From contig CM042042.1 in assembly GCA_023525975.1 (NCBI GenBank), positions 47,317,880 through 47,381,879 of the forward strand: a stretch of 64,000 nucleotides of DNA, written 5' to 3'. Origin of the DNA: Smallanthus sonchifolius. Lineage: Eukaryota > Streptophyta > Magnoliopsida > Asterales > Asteraceae. This document shows positions 11,692 to 22,581 of this stretch, piece after piece; position 1 is the stretch's first letter; each line of letters begins with the position of its first letter. Below the pieces are notes generated by a model that was not told the DNA's origin, made no database searches, and saw nothing but the letters and a program-made list of their open reading frames with translations. Position numbers and translations under genes: made by a program.

Positions 11692-12155
11692 GAACAGGAT
11701 CACGACTTGGAATACTTTCTAAAAAACATGATGATATCCCCGAACCTTTTCTTTCGATCGTACTCAAACGTAAACGGGAAATTGCGGCAAAATACAATTG
11801 GCCGTGTAATTTTTAGGTTATTTTAGTTTTTTATTTTGATGTTTGACGTTTTTTTTCCTTTTATTGTTTTTAAATTTTAGGTTTTTAATATGTATCATTT
11901 TAATTTTTATTTAATGAAATGTGGTTTTTTATTTGTTTTAATGAAATAATTAAAAAAAAATCAAGGGCTTATTGGTTCCACACCCTCCTCTTAGGGTTGA
12001 AGAGGGTTCAAAAGGGTAAAAATAACATGGCACATTTTAATTGCGTAAAAGGGGAGGGTTCCATGGACTTTTTTTACCATTCCCTCCACCCTTATGATAT
12101 CCTGAAATAAAAAAAGATCTTATCTTTTCGGGAATGATAAGATAAGCATATTTTG
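11692..12155. other. 3' flank of the Myb/SANT-like gene
   Basis: AT-rich, then G/C-run sequence (11970-12110) with CCCTCC and GGGAGGG tracts that might be a transposon end. I could not pair it with a matching left terminus. Confidence 0.35.
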
Positions 12156-12163
12156 GTGTTGTC

Positions 12164-12822
12164 TAGGGCTGTAAACGAACCAAACGTTCAGCGAACAGTT
12201 CGTGAACCGTTCGGCGGGAAGTTCGTTTACGTTCGTCCGTTTAATAAATGAACGAACATGAACAAGAAATTCCGTCTGATTAACTAAATGAATGAACACG
12301 AACATAGGTCTCCTTTATTCAATTGTGTTCGTGAACGTTCGGTAACGTGTTCGTGAACGTTCGGTAACGTGTTCGTGAACGTTCGGTAACGTGTTCGTGA
12401 ACGTTCGTTTATTATCGTTCGTTCGTTTATGTTCGTTTTCGTTCATGTGTTGTTTGTTTATGTTGTTTATTAAAGATTTTTGTATATTTCTCTTTTATTT
12501 TATCTAAACCTTTAATATTCTTTAATTTTTATTTTATTTTTTACCCTAAAATTAACTAAGTAAAGTAAGTTCGATACAAATACAAAAAAACTTGATATTA
12601 AAATGATCTTATTAAATGTTCATTTCGGAAGATATTAGGGTTAGCATCAAAAGTCCAAAACTATCCTTCGTTCGGTTTCGTTCGTGAACAAATCCATTTC
12701 CTTAATGAACGAACACGAACATGAAATTTCGTTCGGTTTGTGTTCGTGAACTGTTCATGAACAAGTTAAATGCTTAACAAACGAACACGAGCAAGGCTTC
12801 GTTCGGTTCGTTTACAGCCCTA
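12164..12822. mobile_element. Non-autonomous hAT element, 659 bp
   Basis: TIRs TAGGGCTGTAAACGAACC at both ends, inside a perfect 8-bp duplication GTGTTGTC (12156-12163 and 12823-12830), diagnostic of hAT. The interior is built from short GTTCGTGAACGTTCG-type palindromes, including at least three tandem 22-bp units between about 12326 and 12410. No coding region. Confidence 0.9.
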
Positions 12823-12830
12823 GTGTTGTC

Positions 12831-13893
12831 AAGTCTCAACATTTGCTTTGGTGAGCTTAGTTTTGAACCAAGTTAACACTACGTGGACGTCCTTTATTCG
12901 ACGTCACCATTTTAGATCATAACCGTCGATTCTTATTAATTATCACTTTCCATGTGGACCAATTATTTCAGACGAGATACTTCCTCATGTGGTCCATGTG
13001 GGTTGCCAGTTAGGCAACCATAATACGAGTTAGTTACTGCCACATAAGCATATGGGACCCAATCTACTTGGGTCAAGTATCTGATTCACGTTTTTTGGTA
13101 TCATACATCTTCAAGTATCTGATTCACATGCGAATAAAAAAGATTATAAAGTTAAATAAATCAAGAACCTCGCTATGCTAGTCTGCTACCACTTGTTGGA
13201 TCGAGAATTACTAAAATTGTGTTCTATATTGATTAATAAATAAAAGTGTTTCGATTTGTAGTAAAAGTAGATTTTAATTAATTAACAACTTTTTGATTGA
13301 AAATTCAAGAACACACGTAATTCAATAGTAACTCATTAGGGTTTAGTGCTACGTTGATTTGTATACATACGAATCCTATATCTAAGTCTAATTAAGATCT
13401 CAAAATAATCTCTAAAGATATAATTTGATCTCAAAAGATAATTATAATTTAGTAAACAAAAATTACAAGAGAAAAAAAGATCTTCTCTAAATATTTATCT
13501 TGATTTTTACATGATATTGCTTGATCGTTTTCTATATAAACTTCCTCATCAGTAGAAGATCTTCATTAGTAAAATAGTCTTCATCGACATCAAGTTACCA
13601 TCAGTAATAACTAGTTTCTTCATCAGTAGTAAGTTGTTCTTCTTTATCATTTATTCCATTGGTGAACTCTTTAACGGTAGTAACTACTTACCATGAGTAC
13701 TAAGTTGTTTTTTAACACTATCTTTAACCCATCGGTGTTAAGAACCGTAATCAACACTCCATTAGTTGTTCTTCTTTATCATTTAGCAATCTTCAGCATA
13801 ATCAATCCAACTTGGTAGGAAATGTCACCAACATTAAGTGTTATCAGTTCCAAGGATCATAGTCTCAAAAATTTTTATAATTATCTTAACGTT
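12831..13893. other. Intergenic; possible decayed LTR on the minus strand
   Basis: At 13181-13205 CTGCTACCACTTGTTGGATC resembles the reverse complement of an LTR end followed by an initiator-tRNA-Met-type PBS, so an old minus-strand LTR may start near 13194. No partner end was found. 13550-13800 is rich in CATCAGTA-like short repeats. No gene. Confidence 0.3.
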
Positions 13894-13901
13894 AGAACTA
13901 T

Positions 13902-14373
13902 TAGACATGTTCATGGCCCGGTTTTTACAGTTTTTAGGCCAAAAGACCAGCCAAACCATTAGTAATGGTTCTTTGCCATCGTAAACCAAAACCAAAAAAT
14001 CAAAATTTAACTAAAATAAACCATTACAAACGGGTTGGTTTTACGATTTGGCCTTAATGGGCCTTTATAATAAGAAAAAAAACATAACATGCGATTAATA
14101 AAATAAACAATAATTTTCCTATAGTCAAAATTTAAAAGATCGACTCCTTGTATTGTATTGTATTGTTAGGCCAACTAGTCATGTGTATCCTCCAACTTAA
14201 AATTCCTAATGTCCAACTCGTTTTTTTCTAATCAGTTTTGAGCATAAACCTATACGGTTTAGAAAATTCCTAAACTGGCTAACTAAATAAATTTTAAAAA
14301 ACCAACTATGAAACCAAACAGATGATCAATTTGGATGGTTTCACAGTTCCAAATCGAATCATGAACAACCCTA
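13902..14373. mobile_element. Non-autonomous hAT element, 472 bp
   Basis: The left end is TAGACATGTTCATG and the right end read inward is TAGGGTTGTTCATG. Flanks AGAACTAT (13894-13901) and AAAACTAT (14374-14381) form an 8-bp duplication with one mismatch. The interior is AACCAAAACC/GGTTTT-rich and non-coding. Confidence 0.7.
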
Positions 14374-14779
14374 AAAACTATAAATGATTCATTCAAAACG
14401 TGTAATAAGAGTATGTGACCAAATTTATCATCCAAACTCTTTTTATTCACTCAACAAGCTATAGAAACAAATTTATCATTCAAAACATACTAATAGTTAA
14501 ACATGCAACCTATTTATTTGATATGAATATTTATGTATTTGTTATTGAGTTTTGGTATGAATGTGTTTAAATTATTTGATAATTGATGAAAATAGACACT
14601 TGAGATTTGGTTCGGATAAAAAGTTTGATCGATTGAGAATCATTTTATTTGCCAGAACCATTAATATTATTTATAATTAAAGAAAATAATTTATCAATAA
14701 CACAAAGGGATTAAGAGTTAAATTATAAAAATATTTTTTTTCTCCAGGCAAGGCCTCATCTAGATTGTATAATCTATAG

Positions 14780-15468
14780 TAGAGGTGAACAAAAAAACGG
14801 AACCGGAACTGTAACTGGAACCGCCCAAGGAACCGGAACCGGTTCTTGAAAAACCGAACCGGATCTTGAAAACCGGAACCGGGTACATAGGTTCCGGTTT
14901 TTCAACCAAGAACCGGGCATGGAACCGGAACCGGTAAGAACCAGACACTGTTCCGAAACCGGTTCTTGAGAATACCCGATTTGTGCACCTCTACCCTTGT
15001 GTCTTGTGACACTAATCCATCTCTATTTTACAGATTCGTGACGCGTATATGCTTAAACTTTTAATAATGGTAAAACTTAAATCGGTTAAAACTAAAAGTG
15101 AAAAAAAAAATTTATGAGTCAAACATGTCAGATAATCTAGTTTTTTTATATAATTTATCTATGTTTTTATGAGTTTATGTTTTAAGCATTTATCTATTTT
15201 GTAACATTTTAATTTTTTAATGTTATTGGACTTTTTAAGTTAGTTATTTATATGTTTAACTAAGTTTTTTGAATACCCGGAAATACGTTCTTGAAATACC
15301 CTCCTTGAATTACCGGAACCGCTAAAAACCGGAACAGGTAAGAACCGGAACCGGTACATAGGTTTTTGTTTTTTAACAAAGAACCGGACCTGAAACCGAA
15401 ACCGGTAAAAATCGAAACCGGAAAGAACCAAAACTAGTTCTTAAGAAAAACTGATTTATGCACCTCTA
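14780..15468. mobile_element. Non-autonomous hAT element of the TAGAGGTGCAC family, rearranged
   Basis: Starts TAGAGGTGAACAAA and ends GCACCTCTA, flanked by ATCTATAG (14772-14779) and ATCTACAG (15469-15476), an 8-bp duplication with one mismatch. The ends match those of the transposase-bearing element at 35073-37831. An additional internal right end (GCACCTCTA, to 14993) and two blocks of CCGGAACC repeats show that two copies are joined or nested. No coding. Confidence 0.7.
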
Positions 15469-15476
15469 ATCTACAG

Positions 15477-16660
15477 TGAGGTGAGGCATCGTTGAAATAT
15501 TGGATACAAATTTATTGCTAGAGCCATGTAAGATGGATATCATGCTTAAAATGGGCCTAAGGTGAGTGGTCAAAGAGTCCAAACAAACAAAGACCCACCA
15601 TGAATCAGCAGACAGAGTTAAACCGGTTTTCCCGTTTAATAAATGAAAGAAAAAAATAGAAATGGAATTTAGGAGGAAAAAAAAGAGAATGAAAAGATAT
15701 AATATAATTTCGTATTTTGGAATTCGAAGGAAAGAAAAAAAATAAAGATTTTATGTGCATTTGATTGTTCTCTCCAAATCCGTCAATTTTGAGAGGAAGG
15801 TTACGAGAGAAGATTATTAAAAATTTTCCTTTCTCTTCTTTCCACTACCTTCTATTAAAAAACTTAAAACACAAATCATTTCCAATTTCTTTCATTTCTC
15901 TCTTTAAAAAGGACTTAGAAACAACGCATAAGAGGCAACTTTTTGGACGACAATAGCTTAGTCCACCACCAGGCACCGACTGCCACACTGGTCTCTCACG
16001 GCACCCACACGCGGTAGGTCGTTTGAACTCTGAAATTGTCAAGAGACGAGATGGATCATAGATAGTTTTGTAAGTCGGGCACCGATATGCGGTAAGTCGT
16101 TGGAACTCTGAAATTGTCAAGAGATGGATCATAGATAGTTTTGTAAGTGTAGAACGGGCTTCAAAGACATCATGTAGACGTGGAGAGTATGTCCATTCAA
16201 AACACGAGCTTGAGATGTTTAGAAGCCGATAATGTCGTTTTTCATGTTTATGAAGAGATGGGCCTTTGCATGGATGCTCGTTTTTAACATCCCTCGTGAT
16301 CGATATACAAAAAAAACGTAAAAGAATACATATGCGTAAACAATAGAGGCAGTAAGAAAAAATGGGCAAACAATAGAGGCGGTAAGATACCTGGATCGGC
16401 TGCCGATCAAAAAACGGGTCTGGTTGAATAACAGGTTAAAACATGTCATTCTAGTGTCGTTTGGAACATAACGGATTAGATTGACCTATAAACATTTTTT
16501 TTTTCTTTCAAATTAACAACTCACAAGGTGAAGAATCTATTGGAAAAAAAATTATAAGAACAAGATTTACATAACATAAGCTTCAAAGGATTCCATAAAA
16601 ATCTCCAACCACATGGAGTAGTAATCAAGAACAGCAAGAGTCAGTGGTGCCGCCACGATC
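15477..16660. other. Intergenic and 3' flank of the PP2C gene
   Basis: AT-rich DNA containing a 78-bp-period duplication (15990-16147) and a smaller repeated ACAATAGAGGC motif at 16340-16385. The PP2C 3' UTR probably occupies about 16500-16660. No other gene recognised. Confidence 0.45.
15990..16147. repeat. Two-copy tandem duplication, about 78-bp unit
   Basis: GAACTCTGAAATTGTCAAGAG occurs at 16025 and 16103, each followed by GATGGATCATAGATAG. The second unit lacks a short GACGA segment. Confidence 0.8.
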
Positions 16661-19600
16661 CTAGGCGGTTGATGGTTGTGCCGCCAGAGTTTTCCCTGAG
16701 AGGTTGATGCCACCGCCTCTAAGAGACAGAGTAGGGCCTTTCCATGAGCTTGCTTTACTGACTAGATTCGAGTCAAGAAATATAACTACAACCGTAATGT
16801 CATCATGGAAATGACGCCTTACTCCCCTGTCGATTTTCTTCAAATCTGCGTACCTCATCTCCCTCTTCTTTGCTGCTTCTAGTAAGGCGGCTTTCACCAG
16901 TCTTCTAGCAATTCCCTGCATAAAAAAAGCCAGCTCAATGCTCGTTAAATCACTCCACCACCAGTATTTATACGATACAGAATTATTCGGCCTACAAACC
17001 AAAGTGTTGCCTAAACTGTCTTTGGTTATCAAAAATCAAAATAATAACCATCTCAAGATTTCCAAAGGGCCACAATGTATTTTCATCATTGCCATACCAT
17101 GATGCAAAATGGCCCGGTCAGATGGGTTGTGTAACGGGCTTGGTTTTAAATTGCGCGATGCGCTCCGATGCGTTTGGTCCCAAAATCCGATGCGTTTTGC
17201 GCGTACTAAAATATTACTTATACATAACAAGTTGTAAAAACATACTTAAACAAAAAAGAAGTCATACAATAAGAAGATAGAATTTCATTTTTTTTGTCCA
17301 AATGACTAAATGAGGCATGCTAAATACTTCCAAAAGCACAAAAAAGCATACTAAAGTATTTCCAAGAAAGAAAATGTTGAATAAGCCAAGGAAGAACCTA
17401 CAATAAGAAGATAGAATTTCAAAAACCCAAAAAATCTGCCAAAAAATCATAGTTGCGCGCATCAGAGCGCTACATGCGAACACCGCATAATGCGAGCAAA
17501 TGCGCAATATCCACGCATCATGTAATCGCTACGCATCAGGTGCAGCGATGCGCCACGCCAACTCCAGCGCTACGGCGCAAAACGCATTATGCGCGCAATA
17601 TGTGCGCAATTTAAAACCAAGGTAACGGGTCAAAACAGGTACTTGATGACATGCACCAAACAGGTCGGGTCAGGCTGGGTTGACAATAATTGTGGAAAAT
17701 TTATACTTTCTTAAAAGACAAATAGTGTGTGGAGCATGTTAATACTATTTCAGTACTAATCTAATTTATAAAATAATATGGTTTTGGAGGTGTTAATGCA
17801 TTAAAAATACGTCTGGGCAGCTTCAACCCATTTGACCAAACTAATTTTATTACTTTACCCAAACCGATCGACCAATTCATAAGTAAATGTGAACCGTTGT
17901 ACTTCACTTTTTATTCAAAATCATAATCCTTGCAAAGTATATAGACTTACTTTACGTGGGTGATTTTGAACTATATCCACAGCGTCTTGATTGCTAAGAT
18001 GCTCCCAAAGACCATCAGATGCAAATATGATAAATTGGTCAGTCGGTTGGATTTCATGCGTTGATATTGACGGGTCAGAGGACAATATCGGCCTCCGAAT
18101 AGGGTCGCGAAGACGAAACTTAGCATACAATGGTTCCCTATTGAATTCTGCCTTCTTTAGGTATACATCACCTATAGATCTTGTTATCTGCAATAAAATT
18201 CCAACCAACAAGAAAAGGAGACGGGACCAATGAGCAACCAGATTTAAGAACACAATGTATCATTGTTTGTTATATTCATGGATCAATCTAAGAGTGTGAT
18301 TGGATTTGCGTTTTGAAACTAATTATCTAATTCTAAGTATTCAAAATCAAATAATATGACCCCTCATACCAACCAATATTGTCCGTTTTGGTGAGGAGCT
18401 CTTGGTTTAAAAAAGCGCGAGGCGAGGCGAAGCGTTTCGGTCCCAAAATCCGAGGCGCCACGCCTCAAGCGCGAGGCGAGGGCTTCACGTATGCGAGGCG
18501 CTAAGCTAAAAAAAGTAATAAAAAATTTAGTAACATTCTTAAAACCTCACACTAAATGTTATTTCAGTCTAAAAACTCCTCCTTTGAGTAATGTTCACAA
18601 AAAACAACTTAAAAAACTGATTTAAGTAAAGAGGAACTGCAATTGGAACTCAAATTCATAACAAAACAGTGAAAAAAAACGTGAAAATACATGAAGCGGC
18701 GCCTCGCCTCGCCTCGCCTCGCGCTTCATGTATCTCGGGCGCCTCACCCATTTGAGGCGCTTTGCCGCGCTTAAGGCAGCGCCTCACGGCGCTTTTTTAA
18801 ACACAGGAGGAGCTCACGAATATGTTTTTGGTTACCTGAGTGGAAACTTCCCAGAAGATCACTCCTACTCAAGCACGCTTAACTGTGGAGTTCTCTCATC
18901 CACAACAAATGCACCCAAAACGACATGGTGGTATTTAAGGTCAGGCACTCGGCATAGGGATGAGCATAAAACCAAAAAACAACCGAACCCAACAAAAAAC
19001 GATAGTTCGGTTTTGTGTTTTTCTAAAAACCGATTTTTCTGTTCGGTTCAGTTCCGGTTTTGCTTGTACCCATAACAGAAAAAACCAAACCGGACTGAAA
19101 AACCGAATCAAACCGAAACATCTTTTAAACACATATTTATATTTTTTATTGAGTTTATATATATTATGGATTATAATTTTTATTTTTGAATGTTAACAAC
19201 TTATAAGAAATTAACAAATGTTGTACCTCAAAAATTTTAGGCCCGAATGTGTAAATTGTAATAATCAATTAATTATTAACTAATAACTAACTTAGGCACA
19301 AAGTTTCAGATCCAAAAGCATGATTTTGGGCCATTTTTTTCGGTCCAAAAACTTCAAGCCCAAATGGCAAGACCAGAAATGCACTGAATCCGTCTTGAAA
19401 ACTGAAAAAACCGAAATCGTACGCTTTTCAAAAAAACAAATTCTCGGTTTTTGGATCAGTCTGAGCCCAAAACCAACTCAGACTGACCCATGCATACCCC
19501 TAGTCGAGCATTCCTTGTGTCCTAGTATCTCTCCCGCGGATGGAGTGAGTTATTACGTGGGATTTGCCTAAGGTGTCAAATAATTATTTTCAAAAGTACC

Positions 19601-20391
19601 ACAAACACATGAACTGTACCTGTATAAGCCCCTTTACACGCCACACGTTATGTTTTAACACCACAATTTGAGGATCATCAGGATGCAAACTATGAAGCTC
19701 CTGCCTAACAGACTCGATACTTGCATTATGTTCCATCGATAACTGAATGCCAATAACCTCCCCGGTCGCCTTCACGCTTCTTCCCAAAACAGCACGAGAA
19801 TCACCAGCATTTGCAATGTAAAGCGTCCCATCACAAATAACACCAACCAGACAACACGTTCCAACAGCAGCCAATTGTGGTTTAACCGTCCAATGTTTAG
19901 CCACAATCGATAAAAAACCCTCTTCCGTCGCATGAAATGCCTTACGGATCACATCCACAGACATCGAATTCTGTTCTGAAGCAAACCCTAAACATTTACA
20001 AAAACCCATCATGAATTACAACAATTGTGATGAAATTTGAACTACGGTTTAACCCAAATTAGACAGATTACTCACTTTTCAGATTCTGAAACATATTATC
20101 ATTAACGTATCGCGAAGTTTCTGGTCCACCATGACCATCGTAAACACCAACAAAGGTCCCGTAAGGACCCGAATCAAGCAGGCTCAATGAGCCCGACTCA
20201 ATCTGACTCTGATCTTCAAGCAGCATATTAGCTTGAACCACAGCCATTGAGTACTCACCATTTATATGTTTCCCCAAATCTTTATACCATAAAAGACCTT
20301 CCTGCCGGCCGACACCATCCGAACCGATATCATAACGGTCCAACGACGGAAACCAGCAGGCTGTTAAAATCTTCATCAATTCTAATACCAT
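16661..20391 (-). CDS. Protein phosphatase 2C, plant clade-D type
   Basis: Four coding exons on the minus strand: 20391-20076, 19987-19620, 18187-17951 and 16915-16661. All junctions are GT-AG and the phases join to 391 codons plus stop, the usual length for the family. The enzyme is a Mg/Mn-dependent Ser/Thr phosphatase. Visible family motifs: VYDGHGGPE (metal-binding Asp, about residue 78), ANAGDSRAVLG, ASDGLWEHLS and HDDITVVVIFLD (late metal-binding Asp). The N-terminus (ACWFPSLDRYD, GLLWYKDLGKH) and the C-terminal SLRGGGINL tail match the clade-D type, known in Arabidopsis for dephosphorylating plasma-membrane H+-ATPases; that function is carried over from the family. No lesion seen. Introns 2 (18188-19619) and 3 (16916-17950) are swollen by three TIR elements. 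A 5' UTR intron is likely. Confidence 0.95.
17139..17621. mobile_element. TIR element, CTTGG family, in PP2C intron 3 (483 bp)
   Basis: Matching termini CTTGGTTTTAAATTGCGC at both ends and a perfect 8-bp duplication GTAACGGG (17131-17138 and 17622-17629), so hAT-like. The interior is dense in GATGCG/GCGCA short repeats, giving high CpG content inside an AT-rich intron. No coding. Confidence 0.85.
18401..18806. mobile_element. TIR element, CTTGG family, in PP2C intron 2 (406 bp)
   Basis: Ends CTTGGTTTAAAAAAGCGC, and CTGTGTTTAAAAAAGCGC read inward from the right, flanked by a perfect 8-bp duplication GAGGAGCT (18393-18400 and 18807-18814). The sub-terminal regions are GAGGCG/GCCTCGC arrays. 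It is related in ends and style to 17139-17621 in the neighbouring intron. Confidence 0.85.
18955..19502. mobile_element. hAT-like TIR element in PP2C intron 2 (548 bp)
   Basis: The left end is TAGGGATGAGCAT and the right end read inward is TAGGGGTATGCAT. The interior has AAAACCGAA/TTCGGTTTT repeats. The flanking 8 bp (ACTCGGCA and GTCGAGCA) match only partly, so the duplication is eroded or the boundaries are off by a base or two. Confidence 0.65.
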
Positions 20392-20960
20392 CCCTCATCT
20401 CTCAACATTGAAAACCAGATGTGAAAACTGAAAACCCTAAATCTCATCAAATTGGGATCTTCTTCTCTGATCAATAATAATACGAAACGTGCAATAGAAT
20501 TATCAATGATCAAACAACAAGGATCCAATCGGTATAAAACAACCTGATGGTCAAATAAATTTTCTAGGTCAACATACCGAACGAAGAATTAATTGGTCAA
20601 ACGAAGAATTGTAAGTAGGAAATGTCAATTAGGTAAGTAAGAATCAAATTTCAATTTTACTAACGAAATCGTAAGCAATGATTCATCAAATAAATTAAAA
20701 AAGACGACTTACAGTTAGGGTTTAGCTGACGAATGAAATTGATGAAGATCCGAATGAAATTAGAGCAAATGTTTATATGAGTGTGTGTGTGGTTCTCTCT
20801 CTTCTCTACATATAAATACGTACGTGTGTGTGTATGTATATGTTTTGAAGTTTTGTGATTGATGGAGTAGAAATGATGAGGATATAGACAGGGGAGGAGA
20901 GAGGTGTGGGAGAGGATAGAGATAGAGATAGAGATAGAGATAGTGAAAATAAATAAAAAA
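20392..20960 (-). promoter_or_regulatory. PP2C 5' UTR, probable leader intron and promoter
   Basis: Upstream of the ATG a strong donor-like GTAAGTCG (minus strand, about 20710) and an acceptor-like TTTAG (about 20440) suggest a 5' UTR intron of about 270 bp. A TATA-like TATAAAC (minus strand, about 20772) lies further out. A (GATAGA)n microsatellite at 20915-20943 and pyrimidine-rich DNA follow in the promoter. Confidence 0.45.
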
Positions 20961-21128
20961 TTGTAATTATTAATATTATCATAATATTATAATAATTATT
21001 ATTTATAAAATTTGTTAAAATCTTACGATTTACCTTTTTTAATTTCTTGAAAAGAAGTGGTTTACATAAAAACATTATAGTATTTTCAGTCTGTTGCGAC
21101 ACGACCACATGAAGGGCGTTTGTACAGT

Positions 21129-21769
21129 CAGTGACGGATCTAAAATAAAAGTTCAGGGGTAACGAAATGTTTTTTTAACCGTACTTTTAGGTAAATAAAA
21201 CAAAAAAAAATTACGGTACTTTCATGTAAACAAATTTTTTCTACCGTACCATCATGTAAATGAAACAATATTTTTTGTACCGTACTTTTATGTAAACAAT
21301 TTTTTTTACGGTAACATGCGACTGGCAAGGCGGACTGCGGAGGCGGCGACGGGCGGTGGTCTCAGCTCAGGTCGAGTGGTCGGTCTCTGGCTTTCACGGT
21401 TCCCGCTCTCTCTGTCTTTTTTTTTGTTAGCCGCTTGGATAAGTTGGGTTTGAGAATTGAGACTTTGAGGTATTGGGTTTTAATAAAACATTTGGGTTGG
21501 CTAAAGCCCAAATGTTTTATTAAAACTCAATACCTCAAAACCTTTAATAAAATGTGGGGACTTAGGGTAACGTATTAGGTTTTTTTATAAAATTTTGGAC
21601 TATTTATAAAGTGTTGAGCTTTTAAAAAAATTTGAGGGGTAACATAAAAAAATTTGAGGGGTAACGAAATTTATAACCGGATACATAAAACTGTAAAAAA
21701 AATTCACTGCGCGTAAAAAGTTGAGAGGTAACGCGGGCTACCCCTAGCCATTATGTACATCCGCCACTG
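21129..21769. mobile_element. hAT-like element with CAGTG termini (641 bp)
   Basis: Starts CAGTGACGGATCTA and ends with the reverse complement of CAGTGGCGGATGTA. It is flanked by TGTACAGT (21121-21128) and CGTACAGT (21770-21777), an 8-bp duplication with one mismatch. Non-coding; repeated TACCGTACTTT/TAAAC blocks lie near the left end and a long hairpin at 21464-21539. Confidence 0.75.
21464..21539. repeat. Long near-perfect hairpin within the hAT-like element
   Basis: Arms of about 32 bp (TTTGAGGTATTGGGTTTTAA and its complement, continuing through AACATTTGGG) are separated by a loop of about 10 nt (TTGGCTAAAG). One or two mismatches only. Confidence 0.85.
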
Positions 21770-21777
21770 CGTACAGT

Positions 21778-22581
21778 TAGGTGGATGAGATAGGGAATAA
21801 TTTGGTCATTACAACTCATGTAAAGGAAAGAGGGATGGGTGCGCTCGTGGGATCCTTTATGAGTGATTGTTAGTTGAAGGAGAGAAGGAAGGGAAAGCAC
21901 TCGTAAAATCCTCTGTTGATGATGCTATTAACCCAATCTAATTTGTTGACGTACTTAAAAATTCTTATAACTTATATGTGCTAGACTTTGGTGATCTTTA
22001 GCGTTTTCTTTTGTTGTTTACAGTCTTTTAATATGTCGTTGGATCTCTTGATGTGATCTTGTACTCTTGTTAGTTACGCGCTTGTTTCTTATGGAATAAA
22101 ATTTCTCGCTTGTTAAAATAAAGACTTAAATTTTCTTAGAATATGTATTTTTTATAATTTTTAATAAGAAAAAATACTAAAAAATACGATGGTATTTTGT
22201 TTTCTTATTAAATATTAAAATAAAAAGAATCTAAATGCTTACATTTTTATAAAAAGCATGTTTTCTATGTAAACAAAAAAGTCAAAAAGAAATGATAAAA
22301 CTAGATATTAGTATTATTGAAATAAAATTTGGGATTTTTATATACAAAACTAAAAAGTAAATAAATAAATATAGAAAATAAGAAATATAAATTTGGTACA
22401 CCTAGGGTTTGTGTTCCCACGAGTGCCAAATAAATGCTGTCTTGCATGCCAAGAAAGAAACAGCTGGCCTTTTCACAGTGTATTATTTTTAAAAATTCAA
22501 CTAATCCTTCCAAAACAGCTGTCTATGTTAAACCACTATCCAATCGAGACTTTGTTTTTTTTTTTTAAATCATCGTTTTTA
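21778..22581. other. Intergenic, no gene seen
   Basis: AT-rich sequence. No TIR, LTR or coding exon recognised. Confidence 0.4.

Noticed and set aside
10190..12110. Complete PIF/Harbinger transposon around the Myb/SANT-like gene
   Set aside because: Candidate ends at 10190 and 11980 or 12100 do not pair convincingly and no DDE transposase frame is present.
13194..13830. Complete minus-strand Copia LTR
   Set aside because: Only a PBS-like edge was seen; no second terminus, target duplication or pol sequence was found.
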